DNA of 64,000 nucleotides from Ophioceras dolichostomum. Taxonomy: Eukaryota; Ascomycota; Sordariomycetes; Magnaporthales; Ophioceraceae. The DNA is taken from assembly GCA_003049485.1 (NCBI GenBank), contig PYST01000121.1, positions 1 to 64,000 of the forward strand, in the 5' to 3' direction. Of the stretch, positions 1-13,345 are shown one piece after another. Numbering within the stretch: position 1 is the first letter of the stretch; every line of letters begins with the position of its first letter. The notes below the pieces were generated by a model. That model searched no databases. It was given only the letters and a program-made list of their open reading frames with translations, and was not told where the DNA came from. Made by a program: the position numbers and the translations under genes.

Positions 1-1757
1 TTCCTAATCAACCGTTTTTCCTAATCAGCCGTCCCCAGGCCCTGTTGGGGGCCTGGGATTTTGATCGAAAATAGATCCCCAGAAGTAATATTCTTGTTCT
101 GTCTGGGGCTTTGGCGACCGAGTGCTCCTTCCTGAGGAAAGCCTGAGGAAGCACCACTCTCTCGCTGTCCACAGCAACCCTTTTTTTTTTTTCGGCGTTG
201 CGCCTGTCTCCCAAAAATCAAAAAATCAAAATCAACAACCTCCTCCTCCATTCGTTCTCTGCCTCGTCGTTTCCTCCGCTTTCTACCACAACTCAACCAC
301 CTGACCGTCTGATACTTCCGCTCTGATCCGGCATCTGCCATCATCTTTACGTGCGTTGCGTTGCGTTGCGTTCTGCTTTGGTGCGTTACCTTTTTCTCTC
401 CTCCTTTTCCCCTGCACCCTGCACTGCTGGAGGAGATCGCGAAACAAAGGCGGCTCCGGCTCCCGAACCTGCACAAATTCTTCTTGTCCTATCAGCACTG
501 CGCCGAGCAAGCTTAGCGGGGGGGTCCGGTACCAGAGAAACGAACAGAACAGACCTGCCCACACACTCGCCGTGCCGGGGGACTTGTCGCTGCAATTGCG
601 CGGGTAGCCTTTTCTTTTCCACACCTCAGAACTCCTTCTCCGTCTCTTCTTCTTCCTCTCTAAGACGGAGTCTTAGTGTCTGAGTTCGGTCTCTTACTCT
701 CTGGTGCTTTTTTCCTTTTGTCCAGCAGTACCTACCTAGCAAGCCAGCAAAGCAAGCAGCGAGCGCACGCCACGACAAAGCCCGTTCGATTTTCGAATTA
801 AGCCCTTATCTTCTTCGGCGGCCTGCATTAGCTCACCACCAACTTCCATCCCACCCCTCTGAAGGAGAAGACAGCGACGACAACATTCCCGAAAGCGAAT
901 TCACTTCGAAGCACACAGCACATTGCCGAGGCTGGCCCAAAGTCGCCCTCCTCTCTTGGTCACTGTTGCAGCCGCATTGTCGCATTCCACTGAGACGACG
1001 ACTCCTGCCCGCTGTCGTATCGCCTGCTTCGTCCTTTTTTTATCGCTTACCCACTCCCTCCCGCACGGCGGTGCTTTCCCCTACTGGCAGCCGAGTCACC
1101 TACGAGGTTGCCAATCCGATCTATTTGCGCCGCCGCCCTTCTACGTCGCTCGCAAGTCCTTCACTTCGGTCACACCTCAGTTTCCACCCGTTCTATGTCG
1201 ACGACATCCTCCTCGACCGAATCAACCGAGAGTACAACAACTAGAAGAGCTACCACTATTGGATTGTGCGACCACCTCGTCGCCTAAGCGCGCTCGACTC
1301 GCCCGGCCGCGACCGTCGTCGCCAAACCCGGTTCCTTGACCGAGGCATTGAATATCCCCGAGCTGGGTTTTTTCTCTGCTGGGTCTCGTCTATTACGGTC
1401 TACTACGACCGGGCCTCCTCTATAGGCCGCCGCCGAAAGAGGGAGCCACGCGAGGGTTCGATGTAAAATCAGCGAGGAGAGCTCAACCTCGTTGATTGCT
1501 GCCTCGCGCCCCCCTAGCTAATTCGGCGGTTCAAGACATTTCGGTTTCACGTCGACACAGACCCGCCATAACGACCACCACACAGGCGCTCCAACTTTCG
1601 CACATTCCAGGGCCACGCCGCGCCTTTTTGCCCAGGTCGTCGTCGTCCCCTGAAGCAAGCGACAATTGCGCCCTTACCTTGTCCATCCTGTACTATTTTT
1701 CTATTTCCCACCACCTAGCTTCCTTTCTTGACGAGTGACAAGGAGACACTCGTCAAC
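1..1757 (+). promoter_or_regulatory. Pyrimidine-rich upstream region and probable long 5' leader of the RasGAP gene
   Basis: No convincing coding region is visible. The + strand is strongly C/T-rich with many short CT runs, especially from about 600 to 1740, as is common in promoters and leaders of filamentous fungi. A (GCGTT)x4 pentamer repeat lies at 353-372. The reading frames here are short, low in complexity and lack family motifs. The transcription start cannot be placed, and a leader intron is possible. Confidence 0.5.
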
Positions 1758-4600
1758 ATGTCCGTCATGCTGCAAACTCCCTCCCGAGCCTCGACAGCCT
1801 CCTCTTCATCCTTCCAGCCTCTGTCCCGCCAGAACACAATGTCGTCCTACGAGGGCTCGCGGTCGGCCCGCCAGTCCAAGCGGTACTCGATGTCCGCCCT
1901 GTACATGTCAATGTCGGCGAACGAGACGGACCTGGAGATCGAAGATGACCTTGCCAAAGGTAGGTTTACACTCAAAACACTCGAGAAACCATCGAGAGAT
2001 AAGAGACAAGGCGATTGCTGACTTGGGGTGGCTTGACTTCTTTCTCTATAGCGCAAAAGGTGCTTCGCGACCTCAAAGCGAAGATCTCATCGCAGTCTAA
2101 GAAGAACTTCGTCCTCGAGAAAGATGTACGCTATCTCGATTCGAGAATCGCGCTGCTGATCCAGAACCGCATGGCTCTGGAGGAGGTGAGTAAATAAATG
2201 CAAAACAGATGCCCCCTCTTTCTTCTCGGTGTCTTGAGAACGACCTGGATCTTGAGATTTTGACTGACTGACTGGCCCATCTCTCGTTTCTCTCTTGCCT
2301 TTTTGCAGCAAAACGAAGTCGCAAGCCACCTCGAAGACCCTACCGACCTACAGGAGGGCGCCTTCCCGAACGACGACAAGACGCAGAAGTACGGAAACTT
2401 GTTGTTCATGCTTCAGTCCGAGTCGAAACACATTGCGCACCTGTGCCGTCTGGTGTCCATGTCGGAGATAGATTCTCTGCTCCAGACGGTCATGTTCACG
2501 ATCTACGGGAACCAGTACGAGAGCCGAGAAGAGCACCTCCTGCTCACCATGTTCCAGGTTTGTCTCCCACCGTCTCTCTGCTGAAACCCATAGGATAGGC
2601 CTGTCCCTTGCAGTGCCCATCGCATCGTAAAGTTTACTTGCTGACCACGTCGCGTTTTTTGCGTCTGCATGTGAATTCAGAGCGTCCTCACCTATCAGTT
2701 CGACAACACACCAGAATACTCGTCCCTTCTCCGAGCGAACACGCCCGTGTCACGAATGATGACGACGTACACACGACGAGGCCCTGGTCAGAGCTTCCTG
2801 AAGTCTGTGCTGGCGGATAGGATCAACAACCTGATCGAGCTTAAGGACCTCGACCTCGAGATCAACCCTCTGAAGGTGTACGAGCGCATGATCGAGCAGA
2901 TCGAGGAGGACGCTGGCAGCCTCCCGGCCTCTCTTCCTAAGGGGATTACGGCCGAGCAGGCAGCCGAGAACGTCCAGGTTCAGGCGATCATCGAGCCGCG
3001 GCTCAAGATGCTGACGGAGATCGCCAACTCGTTCCTGACCACCATCATCGACGGGCTGGAGGAGGCGCCCTACGGCATCAGGTGGATCTGCAAGCAGATC
3101 CGCAGCCTGGCCAAGCGCAAGTATCCTGACGCTAATGACCAGGCTATCTGCACTCTGATCGGTGGATTCTTCTTCCTGCGGTTCATCAACCCGGCCGTCG
3201 TGACGCCTAAGTCGTACATGCTCATCGACGGCACGCCCGCGGACCGGCCGCGGCGGACTCTGACGCTGATCGCGAAGATGCTGCAGAACCTGGCCAACAA
3301 GCCGTCGTACGCCAAGGAGCCGTACATGGCGAAGCTCCAGCCGTTCGTGCAGCAGAACAAGGACCGCGTCAACAAGTTCATGCTGGACTTGTGCGAGGTC
3401 GGCGACTTCTACGAGAGCCTCGAGATGGACAACTACGTGGCGCTGTCCAAGAAGGACCTCGAGCTCTCCATCACGCTCAACGAGATCTACGCCATGCATG
3501 CGCTGATCGACAAGCACTCTTCTGAGCTCTGCCGCGACGAGAACTCGCACTTGGCTCTGATAATGGCCGAGCTGGGCCCGCCTCCCGCGCAGCTGCCCCG
3601 CAAGGAGAACCGCGTGATCAACCTCCCGCTCTTCAGCCGCTGGGAGACGGCTATCGATAATCTGACCGCGGCACTGGACATCACGCAGGAGGAGGTCTTC
3701 TTCATGGAGGCCAAGTCGATCTTCGTCCAGATCATGCGATCGATCCCACCTGGATCCTCGGTGGCCCGCCGCCCCCTGCGGCTGGAGCGCATTGCGGACG
3801 CGGCTGCCACCTCCAAGAACGACGCGGTTATGGTGCGTAAGGGCATCCGCGCCATGGAGCTGCTCAGCCAGCTGCAGGAGCTGAAAGTCACCGATAAGTC
3901 CGATGGCTTCGGTCTGCTGCGGGACGAAGTCGAGCAGGAGCTGCAGCACCTGGGCTCCCTCAAGGAGGGCGTCATCGTTGAGACGCAGAAGCTCGAGCAG
4001 GTCTACAAGACCATCGTCGACCACAACACGTACCTTGTCGGCCAGCTCGACACGTACAAGAGCTACCTCCACAACGTGCGCTCCCAGAGCGAGGGCACGC
4101 GCCGCAAGACCCAGAAGCAGCAGATCCTGGGCCCGTACAAGTTCACCCACCAGCAGCTGGAGAAGGAGGGCGTCATCCAGAAGTCCAACGTGCCGGACAA
4201 CCGGAGGGCCAACATCTACTTCAACTTCACCAGCCCGCTGCCGGGCACCTTTGTCATCTCTCTGCACTATAAGGGTACGTCCCCTCACAACGAGTCTCCG
4301 TACAACTACATGAGATTCAACCGCTCCCTCAAGAAACTGAGGCGTCGGCCCCAGAAGTGGATCCGTCGCAAAATCAGGCACATCAAAGAAGACCTAGCTG
4401 AAAACCTAGCTCAACTAACCACGTGTGACGACAATACAGGACGAAACCGAGGCCTCCTGGAGCTCGACCTTAAGCTGGACGACCTCCTCGAGATGCAGAA
4501 GGAGAACCAGGACGACCTGGACCTCGAGTATGTGCAGTTCAACGTGACCAAGGTGCTCGCGTTGCTTAACAAGCGCTTCGCGCGGAAGAAGGGCTGGTAG
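1758..4600 (+). CDS. gap1: Ras GTPase-activating protein, Gap1/Sar1 type (RasGAP plus RasGAP_C)
   Basis: Stimulates GTP hydrolysis by Ras and so damps Ras signalling at the plasma membrane (family knowledge). Proposed exons are 1758-1959, 2052-2185, 2309-2557, 2681-4274 and 4440-4600, giving 779 residues, close to fission-yeast Gap1. The N-terminus is Ser-rich and basic, followed by a helical segment. The catalytic GAP domain spans roughly residues 120-460. It has the arginine-finger loop LLRANTP (Arg about 213) and the signature FLRFINPAVV near residue 360. The RasGAP_C domain covers about 600-740 and ends in LDLKLDDLLEMQ. I chose the ATG at 1758 because no earlier in-frame ATG is open; the ATG at 1767 is an alternative. 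The last intron (4275-4439) has no in-frame stop. All splice sites are inferred from GT..AG consensus and reading frame. Confidence 0.93.
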
Positions 4601-7242
4601 AGACGGCGTCCTCCTTCGATCTCGTCGTCATCTTCGATCAAAAAAACCACCCCGCTTTCTTCTTCTCCTTCAACCGCAGCAATGTCAGCGTCACCGAACC
4701 CGAAGCATCTTTCGCCAAAGCAGCTCACTCCGTCACCATCCACCACCGCCGGCGGCCTCGGTACAGGCGGTTGTCGTTACAACCACAAGAAGACACTTAC
4801 CCCTCGTCTGGTAGCTATCAAGCACGGCAACGACAGCAGCAGCACTTCACCTCCTGCTCCTCCTCAGAAGAAAGCTACAGCTACTGCTAGCAAGTGGCTC
4901 GAGACCTGTCGCCGCGCCCTCCATCTCCAACGACAACAGCCAGCCACACAACGACCTCGCCGTCGCGAGGATGCTCATCCTCCTCGACGTCGCCTCCATC
5001 GGAAACCGCCCAAGCGGCACTGCAGCCAGCGCCAGGCAAAGCGGTCCGTGCCCGCGACCATCCAGACGTCGTCGTCTTAACTTACTTCTCTTTCTCTCTA
5101 TCTTCTATCCCTTATCCCCTTCCCTTATTTTCATTTTGGAGTTCCTGTGAATATGATACCACCTTTCCTTGTCTTTGCTCACACATGTTTTCCTTTTCTT
5201 TCCTTCTCAGTTCTTGTCCTTCCCTTGTAACATAAGTAAGGTACCCACCAACTACCTAGCCCGCCTCCGCATCTATCTCGCGTAGCAGGCCGGGCGGATT
5301 CATTCATGCATGCTCTCCTTACAAATTTCCTCTTACCATTCCTTCTCCCCCCTCTTCTTTCCTTTCGACACTACCAGGAATGCCTTCTCACGAATACATC
5401 CACCCCCCCTTCACGACATGAAATGACCTCCGTGTGTGTGTGTGGCTGGCTGTGGGAAATCTCGTGGATGGGGCATTAGCATGGAATGGCGTCTGTGCAG
5501 AGAGGGAATTTCGCTCGTACATCCCTCACCATTTTTGTCATCTGTTCTTCTTTCCTCTCTACTTCCCTCTTAACTGAACTGCGACTTTCCCATTTTCTCG
5601 CGTGTTAAGTCTTTACTGCTGTCGGCTATTTGCTTCTTCTCTCTCTCAGCTTACCAACTTATAGTATTGCTCATTCGCACTTTCTCTTATCCTCCGCTTT
5701 CTTTCCCCTCTGACGGAAATCATGTATTTAATCCGCACACCCTTTCTTTCTCCAAATGACGCATGGAGCCGAGGCGGCTTATTCTTTCTCTTTCCATTTC
5801 CCTTTCGCCTTAACTTTTTCTAGACTATCATCATCAGCATGCTGCCGCACTTTGCTGGTTACCTCAGTTAGGCGGGGGGGAACAGAGAAGAGACACTCAA
5901 CCCAACCAAACAACCCAACCCTCCCCCGATCTACCAACTTGTCAGAGAAAAGAAGCGACGAACCCCCCGAACTGAAGATGAATGCCTATCAACCACAACC
6001 TCCCCAACATCGCACGCAACGAAACCAACGAATCTCTTTCCCCAAATCGACCAAGGACGACTTCCTTTTACCTGACCCCTTTCCTTTCCGAATCGACGAT
6101 CCCTATCCTGAGATTGGAATGGAGGAGCAGGGAGGAGGGACCATGGATGGACATTTGCTTTTTTTCATTTTTCCTCGTCACGACCGGACCAACACAAAAA
6201 AAGAGAGGAGGGACGGCCAGATCTGCATGGATTTTTCGTCTGCTCTTCTACAGCTTCTATTCCTTTTTTACTTTCCTCCTTTTGTTCTTTCTAGGTGGCA
6301 TTTATACCATTGTTCGGAGAAATGGAAGAAGCTTCTTGGAAGAGATTCTGATGATGGAGGAGGAGATGGTGGATGGTGGAGGTGGTTTTCTGACCGGCGG
6401 ACCAGCGTGGATGGGAGGGGAGGGCCTGGACTGGACTCCCTTCTCTTTCCCGCTGTTGCTGTCTACCTTCCATCATCATCCTTTCCTCTCTTCCAAATCT
6501 TCATATCTTTATTTTTTGTCTTTTTTGGTGTCATTTTCCCCCCTTCCATCTGAAATCATCATTCGGCTGGTCCGTCGTCGGTGGAAACGTACGTCGTCGT
6601 GTCTTCGGCCTTTTGCTCTGTGCCCCCTTGCTTTGTTTCTCCGGGCCTTTCTGTCTATTTGTTTGTTATGTAGTATGTCCTCTAGGTGGGTACCCAGGGA
6701 TCAAATTATCTGTTTGCGCTTTGCTTTTTTTTTTACTGACGGATGCGTGCTTCCTGCTAGAGCCATAGCATGAGAAGACACAACTAAAATACGAACCTTT
6801 CTTGACACTTGATGCTCTCGCTCGCTTGTTGTGTTGCTCGCTTTGAGTTTGTGTATGCCAGTAGAGAAGCAATGAGGCCGGCTATATGTTCCATTACAGA
6901 CAGGCAGGGCCCATTGACGAGGATTCGGACGAAGGATGGGACGGATAGACGAAACATACTAGACATGCATACGGGAGATACAAGTAGAGAGAGAACGAGG
7001 GCTTCGCGACCAAATGGCTTTCGAGCTTACGCTTTTTTCTATGTCTATGTCTTGTACAAAAATACCAACCGCTGTGTATCTTGTAAAGATACATATAGCC
7101 TGCATGCAGATGTTACATGCCGTAGAATGCTACCAAAACCCGGGCTGACACCCATCATGCATGGGAGTATGCCGCCTTCGTTCCTGTACACGAGACACTC
7201 CTGTGGACCGTCAATACGCTGTCAACAGTTTCTCCCCAAACG
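4601..7242. other. Intergenic region between convergent RasGAP and MFS genes
   Basis: About 2.6 kb with no supportable gene. The first few hundred bases are probably RasGAP 3' UTR. They contain an in-frame-looking reading frame at 4682-5080 made of low-complexity Ser/Thr/Pro/Arg codons with no recognisable domain. A GT microsatellite lies near 5431-5443. From about 5500 to 6800 the + strand is T/C-rich with T-runs. The last part (about 6800-7240) should hold the 3' UTR of the minus-strand MFS gene. Confidence 0.4.
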
Positions 7243-9639
7243 CTAAGACGACTCCTCTTTCTGCCGGCTCGCCGCCGTCGTGCCCTTTTCGACATCTCGC
7301 GCCGCATCATCGTCCTTTGGTATGACCGATCCCTCCAAAACGCCACCACTGCTGCCGCTGCCGCTGCCGCTGCCGCCACCCACGCCTACTAGTTCGTCTT
7401 TGGCCTCAGCAACAACTCCACCAACACCACCAACACCAGCAGCAGCTTGGCTTCTATCCTTAGCAGCAGCAGCACGCGCGGCCCGGCTCTCGTTCTTGGC
7501 CATGTCCTCCCTCATCTGGCGAATGATAGGGCTCTTCGCCCTGATCTTCTCGCCGTACCGATAAAACGCCCAGGGTATGGGTATCAACAGCACCTCCAGC
7601 AGGCCCAGCAGCGTGCCCGCCCACTGGGGCGTCAGACGCTCGTACATGCTGGGCCCCGCCAGCGGCAGCACGCCCCCGAAGATTGACCGGATCACCGCGT
7701 TGCCTGCCAGCGCCGAGGCGGCGTAGATGCCGTACGCGCCCGCGAGGTAGTTGGAGCCGTAGATGAAGCACAGCGTGTTGCCGGCGCCGAAGGGGATGCC
7801 GAACGCGATGGGCGCCGCCCAGTGGATGGACGTGGGCAGAGAGGTCCACGAGAAGCCGAGCTGGCCGATGGGTGCCAGGACGGCGCCGATAAGCATCACG
7901 CGCGCGGCGGCTTCCGGGGGGACTTTTCCCGTGACGGGGTCTTTCCGGTGCATGTTGATGAAGCGGCGGAGGAGGGGCTCGGACACGATGGCGAGTAGCG
8001 TGCCGATCCCTATGCCGACGAACGCGAGGCCTGTGATGCCGGGGCCCCAGCCGCGGTGCTGGGAGAAGATTATGGGGTAGGCGACGAAGCAGAGGTATCT
8101 AGATGGGCGAGCGGGGCCTTATGTTAGTGTTTATCTATCTGATGGGGTAGCGTGGCATGCCTTGATTTGATTATTTCCCCACCTTGAGGTGGGCGAGCTG
8201 AGAGTTGAGAGTTGACTTACAAGATCCCATATATCAACGAGATCCAAACATTGAAGAACCACAGTATCGGCTCCGTCAAGGACAGTGCGAACGGCCTTAT
8301 GAGGTTCACCTTGAGCAGATCCCTCTTGGGGACCGTCTGGTCGTAGCGGCTCCACCACCGGTCGTCGTCGGTCTCCTTCCGGCGGGCGGCCGCCTTCTTC
8401 TGGAGCAGCACGGGCGCGTACGTCTCCTTGACGAAAACCTGGAGCACGAGGCTGGCGCCCGCGAGGATCAGGGCGAGCCAGTTGTCCCAGCGCCAGCCGA
8501 GCCCCGCGAACACGAAGCCGCCTATCAGGGGGCCCGTGACGGGTCCGTTGAGGGGCGCCAGGGACCAGAGGGAGAGGTACAGCGCGCGGTACTCCTCGTC
8601 GGCGATGTCAGTAATAGTGCCAGGGCCGTTGGATATCATTGCCGCGCCGAAGAGAGCTCTGTTTGTTGGGTTATTTACTTAGTGTCATGTTCAAGGGGAG
8701 AACATAAGAGCAGATGTGGAGAGAGGAGGCCAAAAAAGTCTTCCGAGCCGAGAGAATTTAGAAAAAAGATATGAAAAAGGATCATTCATACCCAAAGAAT
8801 CTCACAACCAAGATCTCAGCAAGAGACGTAGCAAGCCCGGTAGGGATGATCAACAGGACGTATATGCTCATGCAGATGAGGTACACCGGCCTCCGGCCGT
8901 ACAGCTCGCTCATGGGCGCGACGATCACGGACCCCACGGCGAGGCCGAGCAGGTAGGTGGTGACGCCCAACGTGACGATGACGCTGCTGGTGTTGAACTC
9001 GGCCATCAGGCCGGGGGTCGCCGCCGTGTAGTTCGTGCTGTAGAAGACGACCACCCACGTCGAGAACGACACGGAGAAGATCACCCAGGCCCGGTACCAC
9101 ACCGGCCAGCTGCGCGGGTTGTCGCTTTTGCCGCCGGTGCCGTCGTCCTCGTCGAAGACGACCTCGAAGCCGGGTGGGCGCGAGGCTGCGCTGCCGATGC
9201 TGGTTGTGGTCCGGATGCGCGAGACGGCGGTGTTGGCATTGTCACCGCCGTCACCACCTCCGTTGCTGTTGGCATCGTCGTCGTCGTCGTTGCCGTCATC
9301 CTCGTGGCCGGGGAGCGCGAGGGACTCGTCGAATACGGCTGCGTGGTGGTGGTGGTGTGGGCTTTGGTGATGGGTCGCGGTAGTGGCCGATCGTTGGCTC
9401 TTCCGGCTGCAGTAGCTCCGTCTGCTGGAGGCTTTCTCTAGCCGGTGCCCGTGCCCGTGCCCGAGGTCGCCGGCCTTGGCGTTCTCGGACTTGGCGCCTC
9501 CGTCCTTGACCTCCTCGGTCATGACACCGGGCCCGGCGCTGCCGCTTTCAAGGTCGGTTGAAGAGTCGTCAGTGGACGCCGAGTCCCCATCTCGCGCCTC
9601 TTTCTTCACCCTTTCGGGGTCCTTTTCTAGGTCCTCCAT
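7243..9639 (-). CDS. MFS transporter, DHA1 (drug/polyamine-proton antiporter) type
   Basis: Predicted plasma-membrane proton-coupled exporter of drugs, polyamines or metabolites; the substrate is not readable from sequence. Exons run 9639-8792, 8658-8221 and 8098-7243, giving 713 residues. The first 170 or so residues are a hydrophilic, probably cytosolic tail with His and Asp runs, much longer than usual for the family. Twelve hydrophobic segments follow. The loop between helices 2 and 3 carries MFS motif A (MSELYGRRP). Helix 4-5 motifs (SNGPGTITDIADEEYRA, GPLIGGF) and the central KETYAPVLLQKKAA linker are typical of the fungal DHA1 subgroup. The C-terminus is a Gly/Ala/Ser-rich charged tail. 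The transporter at 44566-46485 shares the same linker and is a paralogue. Donors are GTATGA and GTAAGT; acceptors are CAG and TAG. Confidence 0.9.
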
Positions 9640-12600
9640 TCTTGGTTTCGTACAATAACGGACTCGTAGACCACCAGAACCAGTCCTCCAGGTTCGTCGG
9701 CGAGATCAACCCGGGATGGCCGACGCCTTGTCTTTGCTCGTTATGGACACTCGTTTCGTCCGAGCAGCACAGATCCCAAGACTACTCGTTAAAGAAGTAT
9801 AGCGAGCCGACTAGGCAATGTAACAAAATTATGAAGTGTGCGAGGTTCCAGCAAATGTGCGGAAGCCGATTTACGGAGGAGGAGGAGGCTTAACTCATAA
9901 CAATAACGAAGAAGGAAGGTGCAACCCAAGTCCAGAGCCTGAACTGCACCCACCGCACGGCATGTACGTCAAGAAAAACTTGGCAAGAGATAGTACTCTT
10001 GCTCGCTTTTATTCAGTATGAACGGACAGCCTCTCCCTGGGTTGCCGCGGATTAAAGAAAATACGACAAGGAGTCAGGATTTGAAATACAGCAAAATCAA
10101 AACCAAGGGGGGGAGGAAGGAGTCTAGTAATAGGGAACGACGGAGAATAGAGACGCAAAATCCGTTAAAAACGAAAGCCGACAGAGAACAAAAACAGAGA
10201 TATCACTTCCTACCTGACCCTGACACTTTGGTAGAGTAGTGGAGGTGAGAGAAGGAGGAGGGAATCGATTCCCTCCCCCCTCCCCTCTCATCCACCACCC
10301 CCCTGTATGCTCGATCCACAAACCCACCTTACGTGAACCCCGTTCGTGATATCAACTGCAGGACTCTCTCCCTCCTCTCCCAGAACCAGACAACATCGCG
10401 GCGGGAATGACACAAAAAAAAAGTGGTCGCTGACCGGGCCATTTCCGCTGGGACTTTTGCAACCGTTCGGCTCGTACTTGATGTGGCCCCACCCCTCCTC
10501 CTCCGGACTCGGCACACTCGCTGTTTGTCAAGGGAATAGTTTGCATGTATGCGTGCGGCCATGCGGGGAAGGGGGCACTTGCCGCTGGGGACAAGTGGTG
10601 GGCAGGTGGGATGGATGGGAGAGAGAGAGACGGATGGGGAGGAGGCGAGGGAGGGAGGCAGAGAGACGGTGCCTCGTGCCAAGTGGGAGTGGAGCCTCCT
10701 TGCTACTACCACCTACCTACCCACTACTCGCTGACCGCGAGTGGGTGATGACCCAACTTGGCTCCTGCGGGTGCCGTAGTTGGTGGCTGCAAAGGTACCG
10801 TACTGTGGTAGGTTGGTAGGTAGATATGGAATCGAGGGGAGCAAAAACAGAAAGGAGAAACAAGAGAAAAAGCCGAGCGCCGCCCCTACCCGCCTTTCCG
10901 GTCAGAGGATCCATCGAACGTTCAAAAGCCGAAGCCGCCCGGTGGATGTCGCCGGTGGCTGTGCTTTCTGTTGTTGCCGTCTATGAGGTGGGTTCCTTTA
11001 TCTGTCAATGTTGCTGAACGGGAATCCGGCAAGTTAAAAAAAAAGTCCTAGAGAATCGGTCAAACTGCAGCTTCCGTCAAACATCGAATTCCATTTCCCA
11101 TCACGCGGTTTCTAGTGTTGATTGTGCTGTTAGTGCTGTTAGTTGTGCCGAGGCCGAATCGGTCATCAGCACCTTTTTTTTCTAGTTCTCGTTTGGGACT
11201 TACCAATTACTACGTAGCCAGCCAGTGTCGATCCTACTTGAAGTCGGTCGGTGACGAGTCGGTGACGAGTCGGTGACGGGGAGATCGAGTTGAAAGGGAT
11301 CTACTCATTTGTAAGATTCGGAGCCTGAACCTGCCTCTCGACGGATCCTCCTACGCTGCACTTATATTTGATCATCCTCCGTGACGAAGGAAAAGGCCGA
11401 GATCTCGGCCTCGCTGCTCCGGGCCGTTTGCAAACGAAGAAGGCGTATCAAAGTCCATCATCTATCATCGTCAGTCACCCGGAACCGACCGCCAATCGGT
11501 TTTCTTAGTCGTGTTACCGATCTCACTCGGCCGAGAAAGAGTCAGCGCCTGTTATCAGACGATCCGCCCACAAAATACGCGTATTTGTCGATGTTCTATC
11601 ACCGAAAAGACACTATTCCCTTCACATCGGGGATTACGCGCTTCCAGAAAACAACCGCCCATCTAGCAAACGCTCACCGAGTTATTGGTAACTGGCTGTC
11701 TGTCCATCACCAAGCAGCAGTGTGCCACAGTGCATGCATCTGGTACCTGACTGAGTGCGCCGTGGTGGTAGTAGGGCTTGTGTGCGCCCTTGTCAAGTCA
11801 AAGCAATTTCGAACCCCGCTCACCACCAGGCACCCCGGTTAATCAATCCCCTATCCCCGGTCCCCACTTCTCCACCAAAACAGTGTCCGGCCGGGTCTCC
11901 ACACACCATCCAGTTCGGATCCGAGGCCAGCTGGACTCTTTCGGTTGCACAAGAAGATACAAACTGAGGCCAAGGAGTTCTCCCAATGGAGCCTTCTCAC
12001 CCAAGGAGGACCATTTACAAAATGATACTTAACGGTGGTCTTCCGTCGTGGGCGAAAGAGAGGGGGAGAGATATAGAGAGCGCATGAAGGACAACTGTTG
12101 GCAACCTTAGGTCAAGGCCGCGCATGTACGTACCGCTTGATATCAATGCTCATATTTGCGGTTGACGGCGAGTGAATGATAGGACGGGTATGGAGACATC
12201 TACAGAGTCTCCTCCGTCCTCTCTGCTACTTAAAAAGGATACAACACCGAGAGCAAGCAGGCAATCAGTATCGCACAACCCAGCCAGGTCCAACACAAAG
12301 TGTGTGTACGTCTGGCCATCCTCCTAGAACTCCGACCCAGCCAGCCCCTGATCCCGCCGTTTGTAACCCGCCAGCCAGCCTGGGAAATCAAGCCCAAGTC
12401 CACACAAAAAGAAAAGAAAAAGCAATTCCGGGTTTCCATTCCCATCTTCTTCATGAAGAGACGCCGACTCGTTCCGGAGAACATAATTCCCCGTGTGCCC
12501 CCACCGAAGCCTTCAATCATAACGCCCTCCATTCGCCTCACCCACAAAACATCCCGCAGGCATACATATATAGCGCTTCGTATCGCTTTGTCGTGTTCCC

Positions 12601-13345
12601 CCGGTCAAAGAGAAGGAGATGTGCAAGATATCAACAGCAGAGACATAGACGAACAGAATGGAGAGGTGAGGTGAGGTGGGTTGAGAGAGAGAAAAAGAAG
12701 ACGCCTTTCTAAATGAGACCATTCGTTTCTCCACGTCCGCAAGCCAAAGCTAACATAACAAATAGCCAGAAGTATGTATCTAGTAGGTTGGTGGTAGGTA
12801 GAGGCACCTAGTGAGAAGGTAGGTTGTGGAGAAAGCCATGGCGTCTGTCTCGTGTCTGTAAGAGACCCCAAAAAGCAAAGCAAAAGCAAGGCAAAAAAAC
12901 CCAAAGACGACACAAGACAAGAAGACCAACACCCAGCAATGAAACAGGGAAAAAAGCCCTCAGTGTAAGAATAACCCGCACACACACACAAACTCCAGTT
13001 GCCGTCCGCCGACCCCCCACAACAAATTGCACCTATTCGCCTGTTCCGTCACAGCACGGAGGGGACCGCCCCTCCGCCGTCAAGTGCATGGTATGTCCCA
13101 ATATCAAATCACCCCTTCTACTTCATCAGAGAAGTGGGGTGGGTATGTAGACCGATAAGACAAATGGAAAAGTCAGAGTAGAGAAAGACAGTGCCGGGAA
13201 AAGGAGGATGTGCCGATCGAGTGAGAAATTATAATTAGATAAAGGAGAAGCGAGGAGTATGTTGGTGGGGTGTGTTATGGAAAGAGAGGCGAGACAATGT
13301 TGTGGTTGGTCGAGGCATGCGAGTCAGCACCGCTCGTCATCGGCA
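9640..13345. other. Long intergenic region upstream of the MFS gene
   Basis: About 3.7 kb with no gene I can support. It should contain the promoter of the minus-strand MFS gene (near 9640-10400) and the 3' UTR of the HPC2-like gene (near 13000-13345). Visible structure: G-rich and purine-rich runs at 10550-10680, and a tandem 11-base repeat (GTCGGTGACGA type, three copies) at 11243-11278. An open frame at 11381-11842 lacks an ATG start and has no recognisable domain. Confidence 0.4.
11243..11278. repeat. Short tandem repeat, three 11-base units
   Basis: The unit GTCGGTGACGA occurs three times in a row, with the last copy diverging at its end. It lies in an intergenic region and is too short to be more than a local slippage repeat. 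Confidence 0.75.

Noticed and set aside
2750..4381. 543-codon open frame on the minus strand
   Set aside because: It is the antisense shadow of the GC-rich RasGAP exon; its product is Leu/Arg/Val low-complexity with no family motif.
4682..5080. 132-codon frame after the RasGAP stop
   Set aside because: Low-complexity Ser/Thr/Pro/Arg product directly in the expected 3' UTR, with no domain or own promoter.
5756..6773. Two overlapping frames of about 265 codons in the convergent intergenic region
   Set aside because: Products are Phe/Ser/Leu-rich translations of T/C-rich DNA with no recognisable domain; the first ATG has no supporting context.
11381..11842. 153-codon frame in the intergenic region
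   Set aside because: It begins with GTG, has no good ATG and shows no family resemblance.
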